This document shows positions 19,850 to 33,965 of a DNA stretch of 64,000 nucleotides, one piece after another (positions within the stretch are counted from its first letter, which is position 1; each line of letters starts with the position of its first letter). The notes under the pieces were generated by a model, which saw only the letters and a program-made list of their open reading frames with translations, was not told the DNA's origin and ran no database searches. Made by a program: the position numbers and the translations under genes. This DNA is from Ceratodon purpureus (taxonomy: Eukaryota; Streptophyta; Bryopsida; Pseudoditrichales; Ditrichaceae), in contig CM026428.1 in assembly GCA_014871385.1 (NCBI GenBank), positions 15,716,476 through 15,780,475 on the forward strand. Reading direction: 5' to 3'.

Positions 19850-21090
19850 ATGATTGATGACGTTTTTTGTAATTTTCCAAAAGCAGGGTATACCTGTTTT
19901 GATGGAGCCAACCTAAGTGTCTGAACTTTCCATTATACTTTTTCGTAGAAAGAATCACATAAGGTAGAAGCACTCAAAATTGCCACTGTTCTATAGAGTA
20001 TGTGGCTCAAAATCCGCGCGGCACCTCAAACTGCAGTCTAGACCTATCCAAGCAGGAGGTACATTATAGCTTCCAACTTCAAATTCCTATATATTTATGG
20101 TGTACATTTTAGACCGAGCGGTTTTTGAGCCAACTACAAATTCCCCTTCCAAAATTCATAACTAATTCAGTATTAATCCAAAACTAATTATTCCATTTGG
20201 TCCATTTTTCTGTACACTTTACACATCTTTCAAATTTTGATTCTTTTAATAGCTCCCGACCGAGCCTACCAATCTGAAATCTGAGCATTTTTTGAGCCAT
20301 TGACTATAGTTGCTCAAATGTATTACACTAGCAAAAATGTAGGTGATTAGTATATCCCTTATTCATTGAGACTTAAAAAAAATGGAAGTATTAAATATCT
20401 TTATTTCCGCCTTAAATGAGCTATTATAGTACACTTGAGCGATTTTAGGACAATAATGATTTGACAATTTTCTACCTTAGAACATAATATGATGGTACAA
20501 CAGGTGCTCTGTAGCAGGATAGTCGTAGATTTGTTTTGTATTTTAATAAATTTATGAGTTTTTGAAATTGCCATATTCACTAACGTTCTGCAAGAATATT
20601 TATACTTGTGCAAGTTCAAGTGTACACTTTTAACAACTAGAACTAGAGTTATATCTATTATCAAATAAATTCTTAAGCTTCGGAAAGGTTGTCAATGCAA
20701 AAGTTGTATCAAACAATTACAGATAAGGTATCAACATCCGATTCTACTACTTTTGAAGCTATTATGCTCTTCAAATAGCACCAAAATAGCAATCCATACA
20801 ACAAACGTTCATACACCACCCCTTCATCCCTCACCACCATCTCCTATGCTAGCTCCATCACCAAAAAACCAAAGCCCCAAAACTAAAACTCTAAACTTAT
20901 CTTACACCAACAACAGTGACCATCTAGGACGTTGAACACTCCTTTAAAACCGTTGTACACTCTAATGGCTCTCACCTTGCTCCGCCAAACATAAAAGAAA
21001 ACTCTTTAGAACTAGCAAACCAAAGCATTGATTCTGCAACATATAAGGCCGTGTGACAACCATTCAAGGAAAAAATCAAGATATAGAATG
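19850..21090. other. AT-rich intergenic region with repeat debris
   Basis: No gene is supported. Words such as GACCGAGCGGTTTTTGAGCC (about 20,113) and GACCGAGCC (about 20,259) recur near the phrase TTTTTGAGCC, suggesting an old transposon remnant. Confidence 0.35.
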
Positions 21091-21101
21091 TATTGAACTA
21101 C

Positions 21102-21976
21102 CTTACCTTACTAACAGATTCGGCACTTGTTTGCGTAATAATTAATTAAAGTGCAAAAAATCGTTAGGCACTTCAAAAAATGATATCCAAAAAGTTAGGC
21201 ACTTTTGAATCTTGATTAAATATGAATTAGGCACTCATCCATCATCTAAGGCAGAGAATGCTCAATTACTTATACACGAGGAATGGAGTTATATTCAACA
21301 ATGCATGTGGGATATGTGAACCTTGAGTTGAAACAACTAGTTAGTCTTCATTTTAATAACAAGCATAGCTTTTGCAAAAAGTCTCCAAATGACACAAAAT
21401 TTGTTGGAGGTGAAAGATAGCATGACTTTAAAGCTTTTCTTAGACCAAAATATTTTCGAAAATTTTGATTTTCTATGCATATATGAGCTTTAAAAAAACT
21501 GTTTGGAACACATTTTGATACATGGACCTTTACGTGTTGTTTTGTCCATATCTTTTGCATGAAAACTTTTTTTTGACATAAAACTTGTTGGAGATGGAAG
21601 AAGGCTTGGTTACCCAACTTTTCTTAGTTCATCACATTTTCATATAACTTCATCTTCTATGCTCAATCACACTCCAAAAATCTGTGTACAACACATTTCG
21701 AAAACCCCACCTAGAGTCTTGCTACTTCTTAACCCATATTCTTTGTGCAGTAGTGTAAGTGGGCTTGATTACAAAAGGAGCACCTTCTCCCCCATATCAA
21801 TCATTCAAAGCTTCAAAGTAAGATATATTCTACAGAAGAGTAGATTTTTCTCGATTTTAGGCACTGATGAATTTTAAATTTCATACTGTTAGGCAAAAGT
21901 TGTCCATAATTTCCAAAAAATTTAGGCATTAATTTTTAGAATTAATTTCTGCCGAATCTGCTAGTAAGGTACGGTA
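21102..21976. mobile_element. Non-autonomous TIR element, about 875 bp
   Basis: The left end ACCTTACCTTACTAACAGAT, continuing to TCGGCA, is an inverted match with few mismatches to the right end, which reads TGCCGA then ATCTGCTAGTAAGGTACGGT. ACT lies just outside both ends and may be a 3-bp target duplication. Inside, the word TTAGGCACT recurs near both ends in opposite or repeated orientation. No protein is encoded. Superfamily is uncertain (CACTA or Harbinger by target size). Confidence 0.6.
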
Positions 21977-21979
21977 CTA

Positions 21980-24362
21980 GGCAAACTCACCTATGTTCAT
22001 TTTCTTCAGATGTAATAACTACCTCTATGATACTACAATACCAGTGCTATAAGAGCCATTCTATTGTTGGCCAAGGAAGGAAACTATTGTATCATTTGGT
22101 CTATCCAAAAACAACCTTACACACCATTGATCCACACAAATATAGTAACTATTGCCACCACATTTTACGATTCACTTGCGAGAACACCGAGATTGCGCAG
22201 CAAGCAATCAGATTGCTGATCTTGGAATAGATGAACACCATTGCATTTTTCGGTGTAATGTGTTGATGTACTTGAGGGCTGATTCAATAAGTGGACCCTC
22301 TAGTATCACATTTTTGGTGATGCTCAGCAACCCGAAACAAGCCTGAGACAATGAGCTTTGGACGGTTAGGATATTGTGCAGCTAAAATCAACCTAGCAAG
22401 AGTGTAATTAGAGGTGTGATTGGAATCTACATGTTGGGTCAGAGCAGCCACCCAGAAGTATCTTCTGTGTGGAATATGCTGATACTGAAGGGAAGCCTTG
22501 AGAGGAGTGGGTGCTCGCCTCAGCTGACTTGCTTTTCACTATTCACATGAGTTCCGAGGACTTCTAAATTTCTTTCAGTTGGTGATTCTGGAGAAATTTC
22601 TTCCATACAAAAGTAGAGGAATATGGCTCCCCCTTTCGGTAGCCACATAGGAATTTCATCTTTCAAAGATTGCCGCCAGGGTGTGCAAATTCGAGTCGTC
22701 AAAATTGTTCTCAGGACATACGTGTCCAGAATATTCCAAGAGTTGTTGAGTCTTAGCATCTGACAGTCTCAATAATGCTTGACTACCTTGTGTGAAATAT
22801 TAAATATTACCGGGACTTGTTCCCCTGGTTCCTTGTATTTTTTCCTTTATCAATGGAAATCATCCATATGTTTCAAAAAATAAAAAAAAAAGAAAAAAAA
22901 AGAAAAAAAAGAAAAAAAAGAAAAAAATAATAATATTTATTGAAAGAAATGAGGTCTAAAAATTTATGCACCTAAAATCGTAATTTTTTGTTATAAAAAT
23001 TGAATTGGTTGAGCTTCATTCTACAGTAATGGTTTGTGCTTCATTCTACTTCTTTTCGTTAGGAATTGCATTGGTTCTGTAGTTTTTGATGATTTAAATC
23101 AAAAAGAATTTGAGGATTCAAGAAAAGGAAACATCAATTTGTGCCAGAAGAGTAGTAGTTTCATTTATCATGGTTTCCATGTGAGGTTGGTGGTACCGTA
23201 ACATTTCTGTGTTGGAGGATGCTCGGTCCCAGCATTCATATCACCATGATGTGATGCTTTTGGTGTTTTACTTCGATTAACTTTGCTTATCTCTTGAACT
23301 AAGTCTGGCAAGAGAATTGGCAACATCATTCCAATTTATCTACAATTTCTTCAACAATTAGCCAAAAGAGTTCTATCTTCTCCAAAACACTTAGATATTA
23401 TCAACCAGCTCCACCGGATTGAGAAGCGGTAATTTCCGTTACCTGGAACTTGTTACCAAACAAGTTCCTTACGTCACCGTCCAACCTACCCCGGAATTAT
23501 TCTTCAATTCGTCCTTACAATCACGGTGTTTCCCGATACCCATGTGATACTAGGGCAATACTGATATTATACCTCGGCAACAACTGGGTATCTAGGTAAT
23601 ACGTCGCTACAGACCTTGAAATTTCCTCAGGTTCTGGCTAATTTTGTAAAGAAAATATCCCTTGTAAAAAATCCCCACCAAATTTCCAGTGTAGGAATAA
23701 AACCTACCTGCCCAGCGGAGAACAGCCGACTTTTTGACGCACCTGGTAGGTACGAAGCGGAGCGCAGCGTCACAGAACCTGCCATTGTCTCGCGGCAACC
23801 AAATGGGCGGGGATCGCGATGCCCAAGGGACCCAAACCAAATCACCGTCACCTCCCCAAAACCAAACACAATCTTCTCCTCTCGTACATCTTATTCCCAG
23901 ATATCTACATTATCGACTGGTAATGGTTCGTATTGCATGCAGTGTTGCCTTTGCGTCGTCCTTCCAGGCTTCGAAGTCCGAAGCGCAGAGAAAGGGAAAA
24001 GGACGACGACGGCACGGAGACGACGCAATTGAAAGTAGAGCGGGCAATGCGTAGGCAGTTGGAGGAGGAGACTCGACGCATGCGTAGAGTGGATTGCGCA
24101 TGGCGACGGAGGGGAATGCCCTAGCGTACGTAGTTGCGGAATCAACTTGAAGCGCCTGACACGGAGAATCGTTCGTTGCAGACACCAGATTATTGCTCCG
24201 CTTCTTTTGTTGTACAGTTGCAGGGACTTGCAGTCATCGCCCGGTGACGCTGAGTCGACAGCGGGGGAATTCGGAACCCTATTTGGAGGTATTTTAATAT
24301 TCTGCTAGGGAGGTGTGGCGTGTAAATAGGTGCGGTGCCGATTGTTCGGCCTGGGAAGGGAT
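21980..24362. other. Intergenic region before the PFK gene
   Basis: The left 1.6 kb is AT-rich and probably transposon-derived. At 22,800-22,860 a sequence resembling a retroelement 3' end runs into an A-rich tract (22,876-22,932) made of units of A8-9 plus G. From 23,700 to 24,360 the DNA becomes GC-rich and is the likely promoter and 5' UTR of the PFK gene. No separate gene is supported. Confidence 0.4.
22876..22932. repeat. A-rich tract, possible retroposon tail
   Basis: Runs of A interrupted every 8-10 bases by G end in AATAATAAT. The tract follows the AT-rich 3'-end-like sequence ATCAATGGAAATCATCC. A LINE or SINE tail is possible, but no reverse-transcriptase motif was found upstream. 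Confidence 0.5.
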
Positions 24363-27300
24363 ATGGCGTGTTTGAGACCAGCAGTTTTGCCGGAGTTTTA
24401 TACCAGAGTTGGCGGTGGAGGCGTTGGTGTGGAGAGCGGAGCGGCGAGGCAGGCGTGCGTTGGAGTTGCGAGAGTTGACGGGAGAGGGAGGAGCGGGGCG
24501 CGTTTGGAGAGCGGGAGGGTGTTCTTCCAGGGGGAGGCTGTTCGGCGTGTGGAGACGCCGGTGGCGCGCGGGACGAAGAGGTGGAAAGAGGTGCGGAGCG
24601 CGTCTGAGAGTATGGAGGGCAAGAAGATTTTCACCGGCGCTGGTGGCGCCACGCTTGAGGACGTGCCGCATTTGACTGATTGGCTGCCTGATCTGCCGGT
24701 GAGAATTTTGGTGTAGGTTGATGCGCAATTCATTGTTCTGTTCGCTCTATCACTTGGTCGTTGTCTCGCATTAACGAGTTCGACGTTGTCCGTGTGCTTG
24801 AAGAGCTTGTTTTATGAAATTGAGGAGCGTACAATTTTCCTCCCTGATTGGAGAACTTGCAGGGAAGATTATGCTTAAGAGCGACACAGCGATGATGATA
24901 TTATGTACGAGGTGGTAACAGAATGAAATCGTCATTTGATTAGCAAATTCGTGACCGTCATATCGTAGTGGTTAGCCTTCGCTGCGCAAGTACAATTTTG
25001 TGAAATGAAATTGCTGAGAGTACAGAGCGCAAAGTGGAGACCTCGTCCAGTCGGCTTATATTTCTTGGCTAATGCGAAGTCTAGGAAAGTGAAATTGGTT
25101 AATTATTGATGTTCCCCGTGGACGCTTGAATATCAATGAACAGTGTCAGTAATTCTATTGAGAGGAGTTCACTATTTTTCGGCTTGCTTTGTACTTTATA
25201 TCAGGGTTAAAGTGATAATAGTTTCCATCTTACGATCCTATCGAGGAAATGTGTTGCCTGTGCGAGGTTGATGCATTGTTTTCCCTCTAGCTCTCCAGGA
25301 GATAGAACCTTGAATTCAAAGTCAATTAGGTTCTTCTTTAGTAATACTGCTTTTTATAGCATTTGCTCGAAACTTGGGATTTCTTTCGAGCATAAGCACA
25401 TTCCTGCACCACAATGTGTACCTGCTTTCTGGCAATTCTACAAGCAGATACAAATGCGGGACTGGTGTGGATGCACCGAGTAGGCCAACCGGAGTCCGAG
25501 AGACAAGTTCAGTATTACATTGCAGGACTAGTCCACGTTTCATATTTGAATCCCAGTAAAATACGAGGGCCTCCAAAATTTAGTGGAATCGTGCAGCTAC
25601 ACAATTAGAGAGCTATTGGATTGCAGATGTTGCCAACGTCAGCCGTGAATTCATAACCTTAAATATCAGGTTGAAGGCAGTTGTGTCGTAAATATGAAGG
25701 GATATCATGTTGAAATCGATGAAAATTGACTATCGTGTTTGTACTGATCTGATTGCAGACCTACTCGAATCCTTTGAAACACAACCCTGCCTATTCAGGT
25801 GTGAGGTAAATGTCATGGGCTGTTTCCTTACCTTCTCTTGTCAATACCATCATTATTTTATCTCTCTTAATCATTTTGTAAGAAATATGTTTTGAACTAA
25901 ACCTCGTATTCACTTCAACTGCAGATTAGTTGACAATGTGTTCATGGATCCTTTCTTTGGCGAAATAGCGTACTTCTCTGACGTCACTATGCATAGATGT
26001 AGCATTTTACAAATCTACACACACCTTTATATTAAGCACAGTGTTTATAAACAGATAAAAAAATCTTTATAAAAAGACACACAGCGTTTGACTGTAAATG
26101 AGAAGCTAGGATCAATACATTGAGCATCATAATGTTCTTGAGACCTTTTTATTCAGAAACTTTGGAAAGGAATTTCCTATTATCGAGTGAGTGTGTAGTC
26201 ATGATAATTGGTTGTGTTGTTGGAAGTGCAGGCAGTATTTTGTCGAGGATACTGATGTTGTCGCTAGGGATGTAAGTATACACGTTTCATTGTGCTCAGT
26301 AGTAGATATGAATATCTCTGTCTTTTTCTTCACTATCTTTTATTTTTTGATGCTTAAGATGTATCGGGTTAATCATGATGTTCTGCGAAGTTTTATGAGC
26401 TTATGGCTTTAGTTCTTTGCAAGTTTTAATCGATTACATATATCGTTTCTGATCGGCAGGTGGTAGTAAATATCGACGACATGGGACACGGCGTCCACTT
26501 CAGACGTGCAGGTCCTCGAGAAAAGGTTCTCGTCCAATACCTCTCACTTTCCGACTGAATCAATTTTGTTTTATTCAGATTTGCCTCAGTCAAGTAACTT
26601 GCGTTCGTTCATCTGTATGATACACTTGCACTGTCTGATTTGAACACTTGACACGAACATTTCTCCTTTGAACTCAAAAATTTGAAGTTCGGAGCATGGT
26701 TCGAGCGTAGTAATTGTCTGCTTGGTTTGACAATTTCTTGTTTACTCCAGATTTATTTTAAACCAGAGGAGGTGAGGGCATGCATTGTCACATGTGGCGG
26801 ATTGTGCCCTGGTATTAATACTGTGATCCGCGAGATCGTGTGTGGCCTTTGGACACAATATGGGGTGCGCGATATTTATGGCATCGATGTAAGTGACAAT
26901 AACTTCCAAGCTGGTTGCACAGATCTTAAGTTACTGCGCGGCCTTTGCATTTATATTGTTAGGGTCCAGAGTGACTGAAAGATAACTGGTTAGGTTCTTC
27001 AGTCATCATTTTCTATTTCCTTATTTTTCGAAGCAACATTAAAACATCGCTATTGCAGAAAGAGTGGAGTCATAATTTTTAGGGACTATTACAGTCTGAA
27101 GATAGTGCTGCTATTGTGTTGATGATGTAATATCAATTGATTTTCACCAGATCACACCAGATGTTGTCTGATGCCGGAACTTCGCAGGCACTAAACTTTT
27201 TGTAGAATTGACATGGGTGCAATTTAGTGACTAGTGGCTTTCATGATTGCTTTGCAGGGGGGATACAGGGGATTCTATTCAAGGAATACCATCGATTTGA

Positions 27301-30300
27301 CTCCTAAGATAGTCAATGACATCCATAAACGTGGAGGCACTTTTCTGCAGACCTCCCGTGGTGGTCATGATACTGCAAAGATCGTTGACTCTATTCAGGA
27401 CCGTGATATCAACCAGGTCAGTATTCCTATTCGCTATTTATCATCATGGTTTCACATCAAATTTTGAAAGTGGGGAGTATTTTATTGATTTATTTTCATA
27501 TGCAGATGAGTCGTTTATGTCGTAGGCACGTCTATTTTTAGTGTGGTTTGAATAAGCCCTTTGAGCTTAGTTGGGCTGCTGCATGAGTGGCACTGATTTA
27601 TGCAGCTCACGGTTTTTCTGTTAGCCTGAGATAATTGAGATATTCTCTAATCCACTTAATTCTTAGTATGGGTTCATTTTGGCTTTCAATTTGTATACCA
27701 CTTTCGGTGTAATGTATTGTAATTTCAACTGGATGGTGGATGATCTTACATTTCTGTGGGCTACAACCGTGAAGGTGTATATTATTGGTGGTGACGGGAC
27801 TCAGAAAGGAGCTAATGCTATATACGAGGTATTTATTCATGATGGTGTTGTTAGATGTCGGGTTCAAGATATTATAAGCAACACAAGAGTTGTTTGATGT
27901 AGTATTTTTGCATTCTTGCCTGGCCGATCAGATGGAAGTTCTAGAAAATTTCTTTCTGTTGTTTAATTACAGGAGTGGGTGATAGTCGAGTTGGTGTGCT
28001 TTGCATGTATAATGTCACGTTCCGATTCTGACACATCTGGTTAGTAAGCAGAATTTTTTGAAGAGCGGTAATTTTTATGGTTTGGCATCTCATTTTAAAG
28101 TTATATGTAATTACATTCTACATATGCGCTAATTCTTGGTTTGAATGAACTGAGAGTTCTATTTAAAGCAAGTCCAAAGAGTGGAGGACAAAGAATTTTG
28201 TGTCCCTAAAATTGGTGGGTTTCTTTTTTCCGCTAATAACAAGCGTGGGGATGCTGGCTTGCAGGAGTGCAAAAAGAGGGGTTTGAAGGTGGTTGTAGCT
28301 GGCATTCCCAAAACGATCGACAATGATATCGATGTAAGGCACTTTCTCTTGAATATAACACACCTACGAGGTAGAATTTTGTACTGAAGTGTGAAGTAGC
28401 TACCGCTCTGGGTATTTGACTAAAGAAAAATAAACACGTGGCTGAATTGGTTTTTTCTTGTTGTATGTACTAAGTAGATACGGGCCAATGTTGAATGCTT
28501 GAGTCAATGTCTGATGCGGATTCGTTGAATTTGATAATTGTGGTGATAGGTCATAGATAAATCGTTTGGGTTCGATACAGCGGTGGAAGAGGCTCAGCGA
28601 GCAATCAATGCAGCCCATGTGGAGGCTGAGAGTGTTCAGAATGGTATTGGGTTGGTCAAGCTGATGGGACGTTATAGTGGTGAGATTTCTCTTCTCCTGA
28701 CGTCTGCTGAATTTCGGAATTTTAATATTAGGAGTTAGAATTTGGAGAACTCCGGTTCCCTTTTATATAAAGCATTTTGGTTTGTCATTGAGCTAATTGG
28801 TATACTTTCCGTTGCAGGATACATTGCAATGCATGCAACACTGGCAAGTCGCGACGTGGTAAGTATTATCTTTGGTACTTTTCTGTTTACTTTAGTATGT
28901 TTGCATACCCATGGACTGTAATATCTAGTAGTTTATATATTATCGAAACTGATCTCAAGCAAGTTGCTGTGGGACCTTTATGAAACAATGAGACCCCGTA
29001 AGAAATGTCCTAATTTCTTTCTCGTGGTGAATGTAGGACTTGTGTTTGATTCCTGAAGTGCCATTTTATATGGATGGACCGGGTGGGCTGATTGAATTCG
29101 TGCGCAAAAGGCTACGAGAAAGTGGTCACATGGTTATTGTTGTCGCAGAAGGTGCTGGGCAAGAGTTGATGGCCGAGTGTTCAGGGGGCATTAACAAGCT
29201 CAAAGATGCCTCTGGAAACAAGTTGCTCCTTGATGTTGGTCTTTGGCTTTGTTCCACTCTGAAGGTAATTGTCGTTGTGTCACTCTCTTTTCAAAATATA
29301 TGTGGAGAGATTTCTGTGATTTCTGAATCATAAGTGGCTGCGCTGGCATCACCGAACAAGACTTGAACCTCTTGCCAATCTGAAGAATTATCTGAAGGTC
29401 ATTTTTGATCGTTAGTTTACAACTGGTCATGTGCAGGAACATTTTCAGAAGGAGTTTAAGGAGCCGCTTAACTTGAAGTACATAGGTACGAGAAAATGAC
29501 CTAAAACGTCTTTTCCCTATCCGTTTATCTCATTCTTATCTGGAAAAAACAATAACGTCGTTCACATGATTTGTGACTAGTGTATTCTGAGTAGCTCATT
29601 GAAGAAACTGGTTTTATAGCCGCATTCGGCGCACGCATCAAAACGTGTGTGGATCTGTTCGATTGGGCAAAGATTGTCGTTAGTTCTCGTCATGTATTCC
29701 TCGTCACTCTGTTCTAACAGATAATGAAATGGTCTTTGTGTGTCAGATCCTACATATATGGTTCGAGCGATCCCGAGCAACGCTTCTGACAATGTCTACT
29801 GCACTTTGCTTGCTCATAGTGCCATTCATGGAGCTATGGCTGGCTACTGCGGTTTCACTGCGGGACCTGTCAACAACAGACATTGTTACATTCCTATTAA
29901 AGTAAGTACCATCGCGCATTTACTATTGACGCCCTAATGATCTACCCTATATTGTGGACGGATGTCCAATATGTTTAAGGAATTCGTTCTTTTTTACTCT
30001 TCCTGGTATCCTGGTTGCACTCGTCGGCAGTTTACAAAGACTCGAGCTCTCTCACATGTTTCCTTACATTAAAGTTAAACATAATCATCGGCATTTTATT
30101 GTATTCTCACATCTACGCGTCTGTACTTTTTGACAGAGAGTGGTAGCAACATCTCGGAATGTGAACGTTGCTGATAGAATGTGGGCACGACTTATGTCTT
30201 CAACCAACCAGCCTAACTTTGCACGTTACGAAAGAGCCATTCAGCTTCAACAAAAGGTGAATGCACAGAAGAGGCAAGAGGAAGAAGAAAAATCAAAGGC

Positions 30301-30658
30301 TAAATCTACGAATGGGGTCTCAACAGAAGTAAGCCCCTGAAACCTTGTCAAAAAGCCTTCAGAATAATATAAGACATGCATCAACGAAGTTTGATCAGAC
30401 GCGCAAGGCTTCGTAGTTATATCTGTTGATTTCTTTTGAACCCTTCTATTTGAGAAGTATTTGACCTAGTATCGAACTTCTTGATATCAGGGCTTGAACG
30501 GTCACAAAGGTGGTGCTGGAAATAAACCCAACGAGACATTCATTCAAACGAGCGACAGACAAGCCATTCCAGTATCTGGTGATAGCAAGGAGGCTGCACT
30601 CCTGACTTCTCCTGTACCCGGGGACCCAACACAAAGTCTAGACCACACCGCTCCATGA
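24363..30658 (+). CDS. PFK: ATP-dependent 6-phosphofructokinase, plant type, 623 aa
   Basis: Phosphorylates fructose 6-phosphate to fructose 1,6-bisphosphate with ATP in glycolysis. Fifteen exons, all phases agreeing: 24363-24698, 25759-25805, 26232-26271, 26460-26525, 26751-26888, 27258-27416, 27775-27828, 28265-28333, 28550-28679, 28818-28858, 29037-29264, 29437-29485, 29747-29901, 30137-30328, 30491-30658. An N-terminal region of about 90 residues, rich in Gly, Arg and Val, looks like a plastid transit peptide. Key motifs are [22 protein letters not shown] (267-271; the Gly that favours ATP over PPi is kept), [11 protein letters not shown] (293-303; Asp299 matches the catalytic base), MGRYSG and [12 protein letters not shown]. 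Lys296 before the catalytic block is usual in plant enzymes. Exons 14 and 15 add a polar tail with a [12 protein letters not shown] stretch, making the protein longer than the 450-530 residues I expect. Plastid targeting is inferred. Confidence 0.95.
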
Positions 30659-32459
30659 CTTACTGTTAGCATCTTCAATATATTTGAGACAGTGGGAAAC
30701 ATGATCCGTGGACGTTTTAAGCCTTGAAGATCGCTTCTTTCCATATGTATACTATGATATGCCATCATATTTGGCAGGACGTTGAGTGATTCTTAGGAAC
30801 TGGGCTATAGCTTTTAATGGAGCAGGAGGTAAAACGACAGGTAAATATTTTGTTATTGCGCCTTTCAAGATATCATCTTGAATGAGGTCTAATTTAGTTG
30901 AGGGACATCCTAATATCCAACTCTGGGTAATCGTTTACCCGAAGTGTGCTTAGGACATTTCGATTGCATGCAAAGAGAAGGAAGGAAGGCTTCTTTGAGG
31001 TAATAGAGTAGAAAGTAGCTTTGTAGTTAAGATGCTACTACTGAACCTTTTCCAATAAAATTACTGTTACGTCAAAAAAATTAGCATTATCTTTAAAACA
31101 TGTTGATGTTTAAAAAATCATGAGAAAAATATCGGTGTCTTCTAATGTTTCTGTGTGACCTTGTAGTGTCAAAAAAATGGTTTAAATTTTAGAAAGTAAA
31201 ATTTTAGAATCTGAAGATAAATCCTCATTAAAATGCTCACCAAAACTTTATAACATTTGGCTTGAAATGAAATCATATTGTAAAAGTAGATTTTAATTGT
31301 GATCAAATGCCACCAATTTCAACGTGATGCAAATTGGAATATGTTTCAACTAATGAAAGATGTTTCATTAGATTGGATGATAGATGAAGAAGAAATGACT
31401 TATTAAGGTTTTAATCATCCAATTAAAAAAATTAATAAATTGGCACTAATAAGAATCAAAGGTTGTATAATTCCAATTTTTTTGTTCTACATTCAATATT
31501 TTGAATATTGGTATTGAATTTGTTTGAAAGTTCCTTTTTCACTACAATGTTTTTGTAAAAATTGATTTGATTTTTCGTAGACTATGTTAATTTTACTCAT
31601 AGAAAGACTTGATTTTTCTTACACATCATTATTAAAAGTTTGTGAATTAATAAAAATTTGATATATGAGAAACTAGCCTATTCCAAAGTCCTTTCCAAAT
31701 CTAATAACTAATATTGACAAGAATATACATCAACAAACATGAAAGTCTAAGCTTCAATTTGGCACTTACTATAAATATCTTCAAAATTTAGAACTCATTC
31801 ATGTAATATCCAAAATTTACGTTGTAAAATGCATTAAATCTCTTTATTTTGCAATTGAAATCCAATTAAAAAATAATTACATTTTTCCATAACACCTATG
31901 CTAATCCTCAATCCTCAAATGGCCGGAAACAGAATGATTTAAATTACGTACTGAAGTTGATTTCCATGTCCCAGCAAGCTCCTAAATTTCTATACCAACT
32001 CACGCCAGCACCTGTGATTGATAGATGGTGCAAAGCATCTCAAAACTAACTTACAGTACTGAATTTGCCCAACCGACTTCAACGATCCTTTCCTTGGCTT
32101 TCAATGTGTGCTTGCAGAGTTGCACCTGAATGACTTCATTGAAAGTAAACAAAGGTGCAGGACTTATACTCATTCAGAACTAGTTCTTATTTCTCATGGC
32201 CAAGACAGTCTGGAGTAATCCCTTCAAAACCGTCAATGAGCAACTTACTAAGATCGATAATACAACTGGAGCTCTACAAATTTATGTCCAATCCATTTTA
32301 TTACTATTGATTGCTGCCATCAAGGGTGCTGGATCATGTTGAATTTGCAGATTTCGGAATGATTGATCTGCCGTTTAACGTTGAGTTGCAACTCCAATAT
32401 ATGGATCTCGAACATTATGTGCTGCAGAAATTGGTGCACACTAGTACAGATTCGGGCTT
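30659..32459. other. AT-rich intergenic region
   Basis: Holds the PFK 3' UTR (an AATAAA-like word is at about 31,055) and then AT-rich DNA. I see no gene or structured repeat. Confidence 0.5.
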
Positions 32460-33640
32460 CCTCTAGGTCGAAACGATACCAGCGGTGTCCTGGTCCATGA
32501 CGGTTCCAACTTCCAGCGAGATGGAAAGGACGGCGTAGTGGCGACCCCGGTGGGACTGTGCCATATAAAACAACGGACTTCGAAGTGCCGTGCGAGAGTG
32601 CAGGCTATCATCCCGCTTACTCACTGTCGTCACATCTTTCCTTCGTAGTTGTTTTACCCTGACCGAGCTATAAATTTTTCCGGGCACACATTCCTGCCCG
32701 TAAAGGGCATCCGACCTTGGTAAATCCGGGAGCGGTCCAGATATGAACAAGTGTCGTTACAAGCCTTAACCGATGTTTCTATTGTGCACTCTACGATCAA
32801 TTGATTTCGGTCCACTCGATGTATTGGGCCTATGCCGTTGATGAGATTTGATGTGGACGTTCAAGATATAAACACGTGTCATTCCACAGTACCCCCATTT
32901 CCGATTTTTGACCGTTCAATCTAATCGATTGAAGCCGTCCGATTATAAGCATTTCAGCCATTGGATATGAAACGATATATTCCGTTGGATTTTCTTCATG
33001 TGGGTCGTCGGATGTAAGGCAATCTGACCGTACCAATGATTTTTGTTCCCTCGAACTATTGAACGTATGCCCCAAGATGTTGCTCTTTTACCCGGCAGAT
33101 GAGACGTCCGATGCTTCGTCTGTCCTCCAGTCGCTAGGAATACCCGGCATCGTCGATGGTGGGCTATTTTAAATCGACACCCCCGCCGCCTTATCAATTA
33201 GCCTCACGGGGCGTGTCACGGCTCGATGCCGACGTAATCGGCCATGCACAGTCAGTGGTGCGAGCACTGGATTCATTGGCCTCGAATTCATCGCGCAACA
33301 ACTGGCGGCACGTATGTAACGACGACGAGAAAAATCCCCGTTAGTGCGGGATATTACTGCAGTTCACCGATACTCATGGAAAAATCGTCCAATGTCGGGC
33401 GTCGCAGACCATTCTTTTCTCTGCTGTGGATAGCTCTCCGCACGATTGTCCCATTTATTCGGCGCATCAGTAACGGTGTATCATTCAGTCGTGTCTACTT
33501 GGGAGCTTTTAATGCGGATAACTGTTTTACGTGCATTAGATGCTGCTTTTGCTGACATTGGAATTACGATCATGCTACAGATGTACCATGCTGACAGTAG
33601 GGGGAATGTAGTAGATCGTTTGCCATGCTTTCAAATGTGA
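32460..33640. other. Moderate-GC region with repeated CCGT-GAT words
   Basis: GC content rises sharply here. Between 32,760 and 33,130 words of the form CCGTTCAAT, CCGTCCGAT, CCATTGGAT, CCGTTGGAT and CGTCGGATG recur, and AAACACGTGTCATT (a G-box core) lies at about 32,870 with the related GAACAAGTGTCG at about 32,743. TATAAA words lie near 32,563. It could be an upstream regulatory region or the remains of a mobile element. Short frames are present on both strands but none is convincing. Confidence 0.3.
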
Positions 33641-33965
33641 ACGAAGGAGTCATCGCAGTTGGGGATTATAGTGCAAGCATTTCATTCCACATTTTAGGGC
33701 GAGCTAGAGGAGATTGCATTATACAGTGTTCAACAACAACAGTAATCAGGTTCCTCCACACCATTCCCTAGTGCCATGAGTGATTATTCCATAGTTGCGG
33801 GGCAGAGATTGTACAGATATTCTACCGCTGCCTAGCTGCGATGGAGATGAGGATGAGTCGTTTCAAAACAACGTCTTCCATCGTATCAACCGACAATGCC
33901 ATTGGCATATAGGCAACACCCTCAGCGCTCCTAACATCGCCATAATTCATGATCACTCCACTTCT

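Noticed and set aside
22800-22932. LINE 3' end
   Set aside because: An A-rich tail follows a suggestive sequence, but no reverse transcriptase or endonuclease motif was found in the 1.5 kb upstream.
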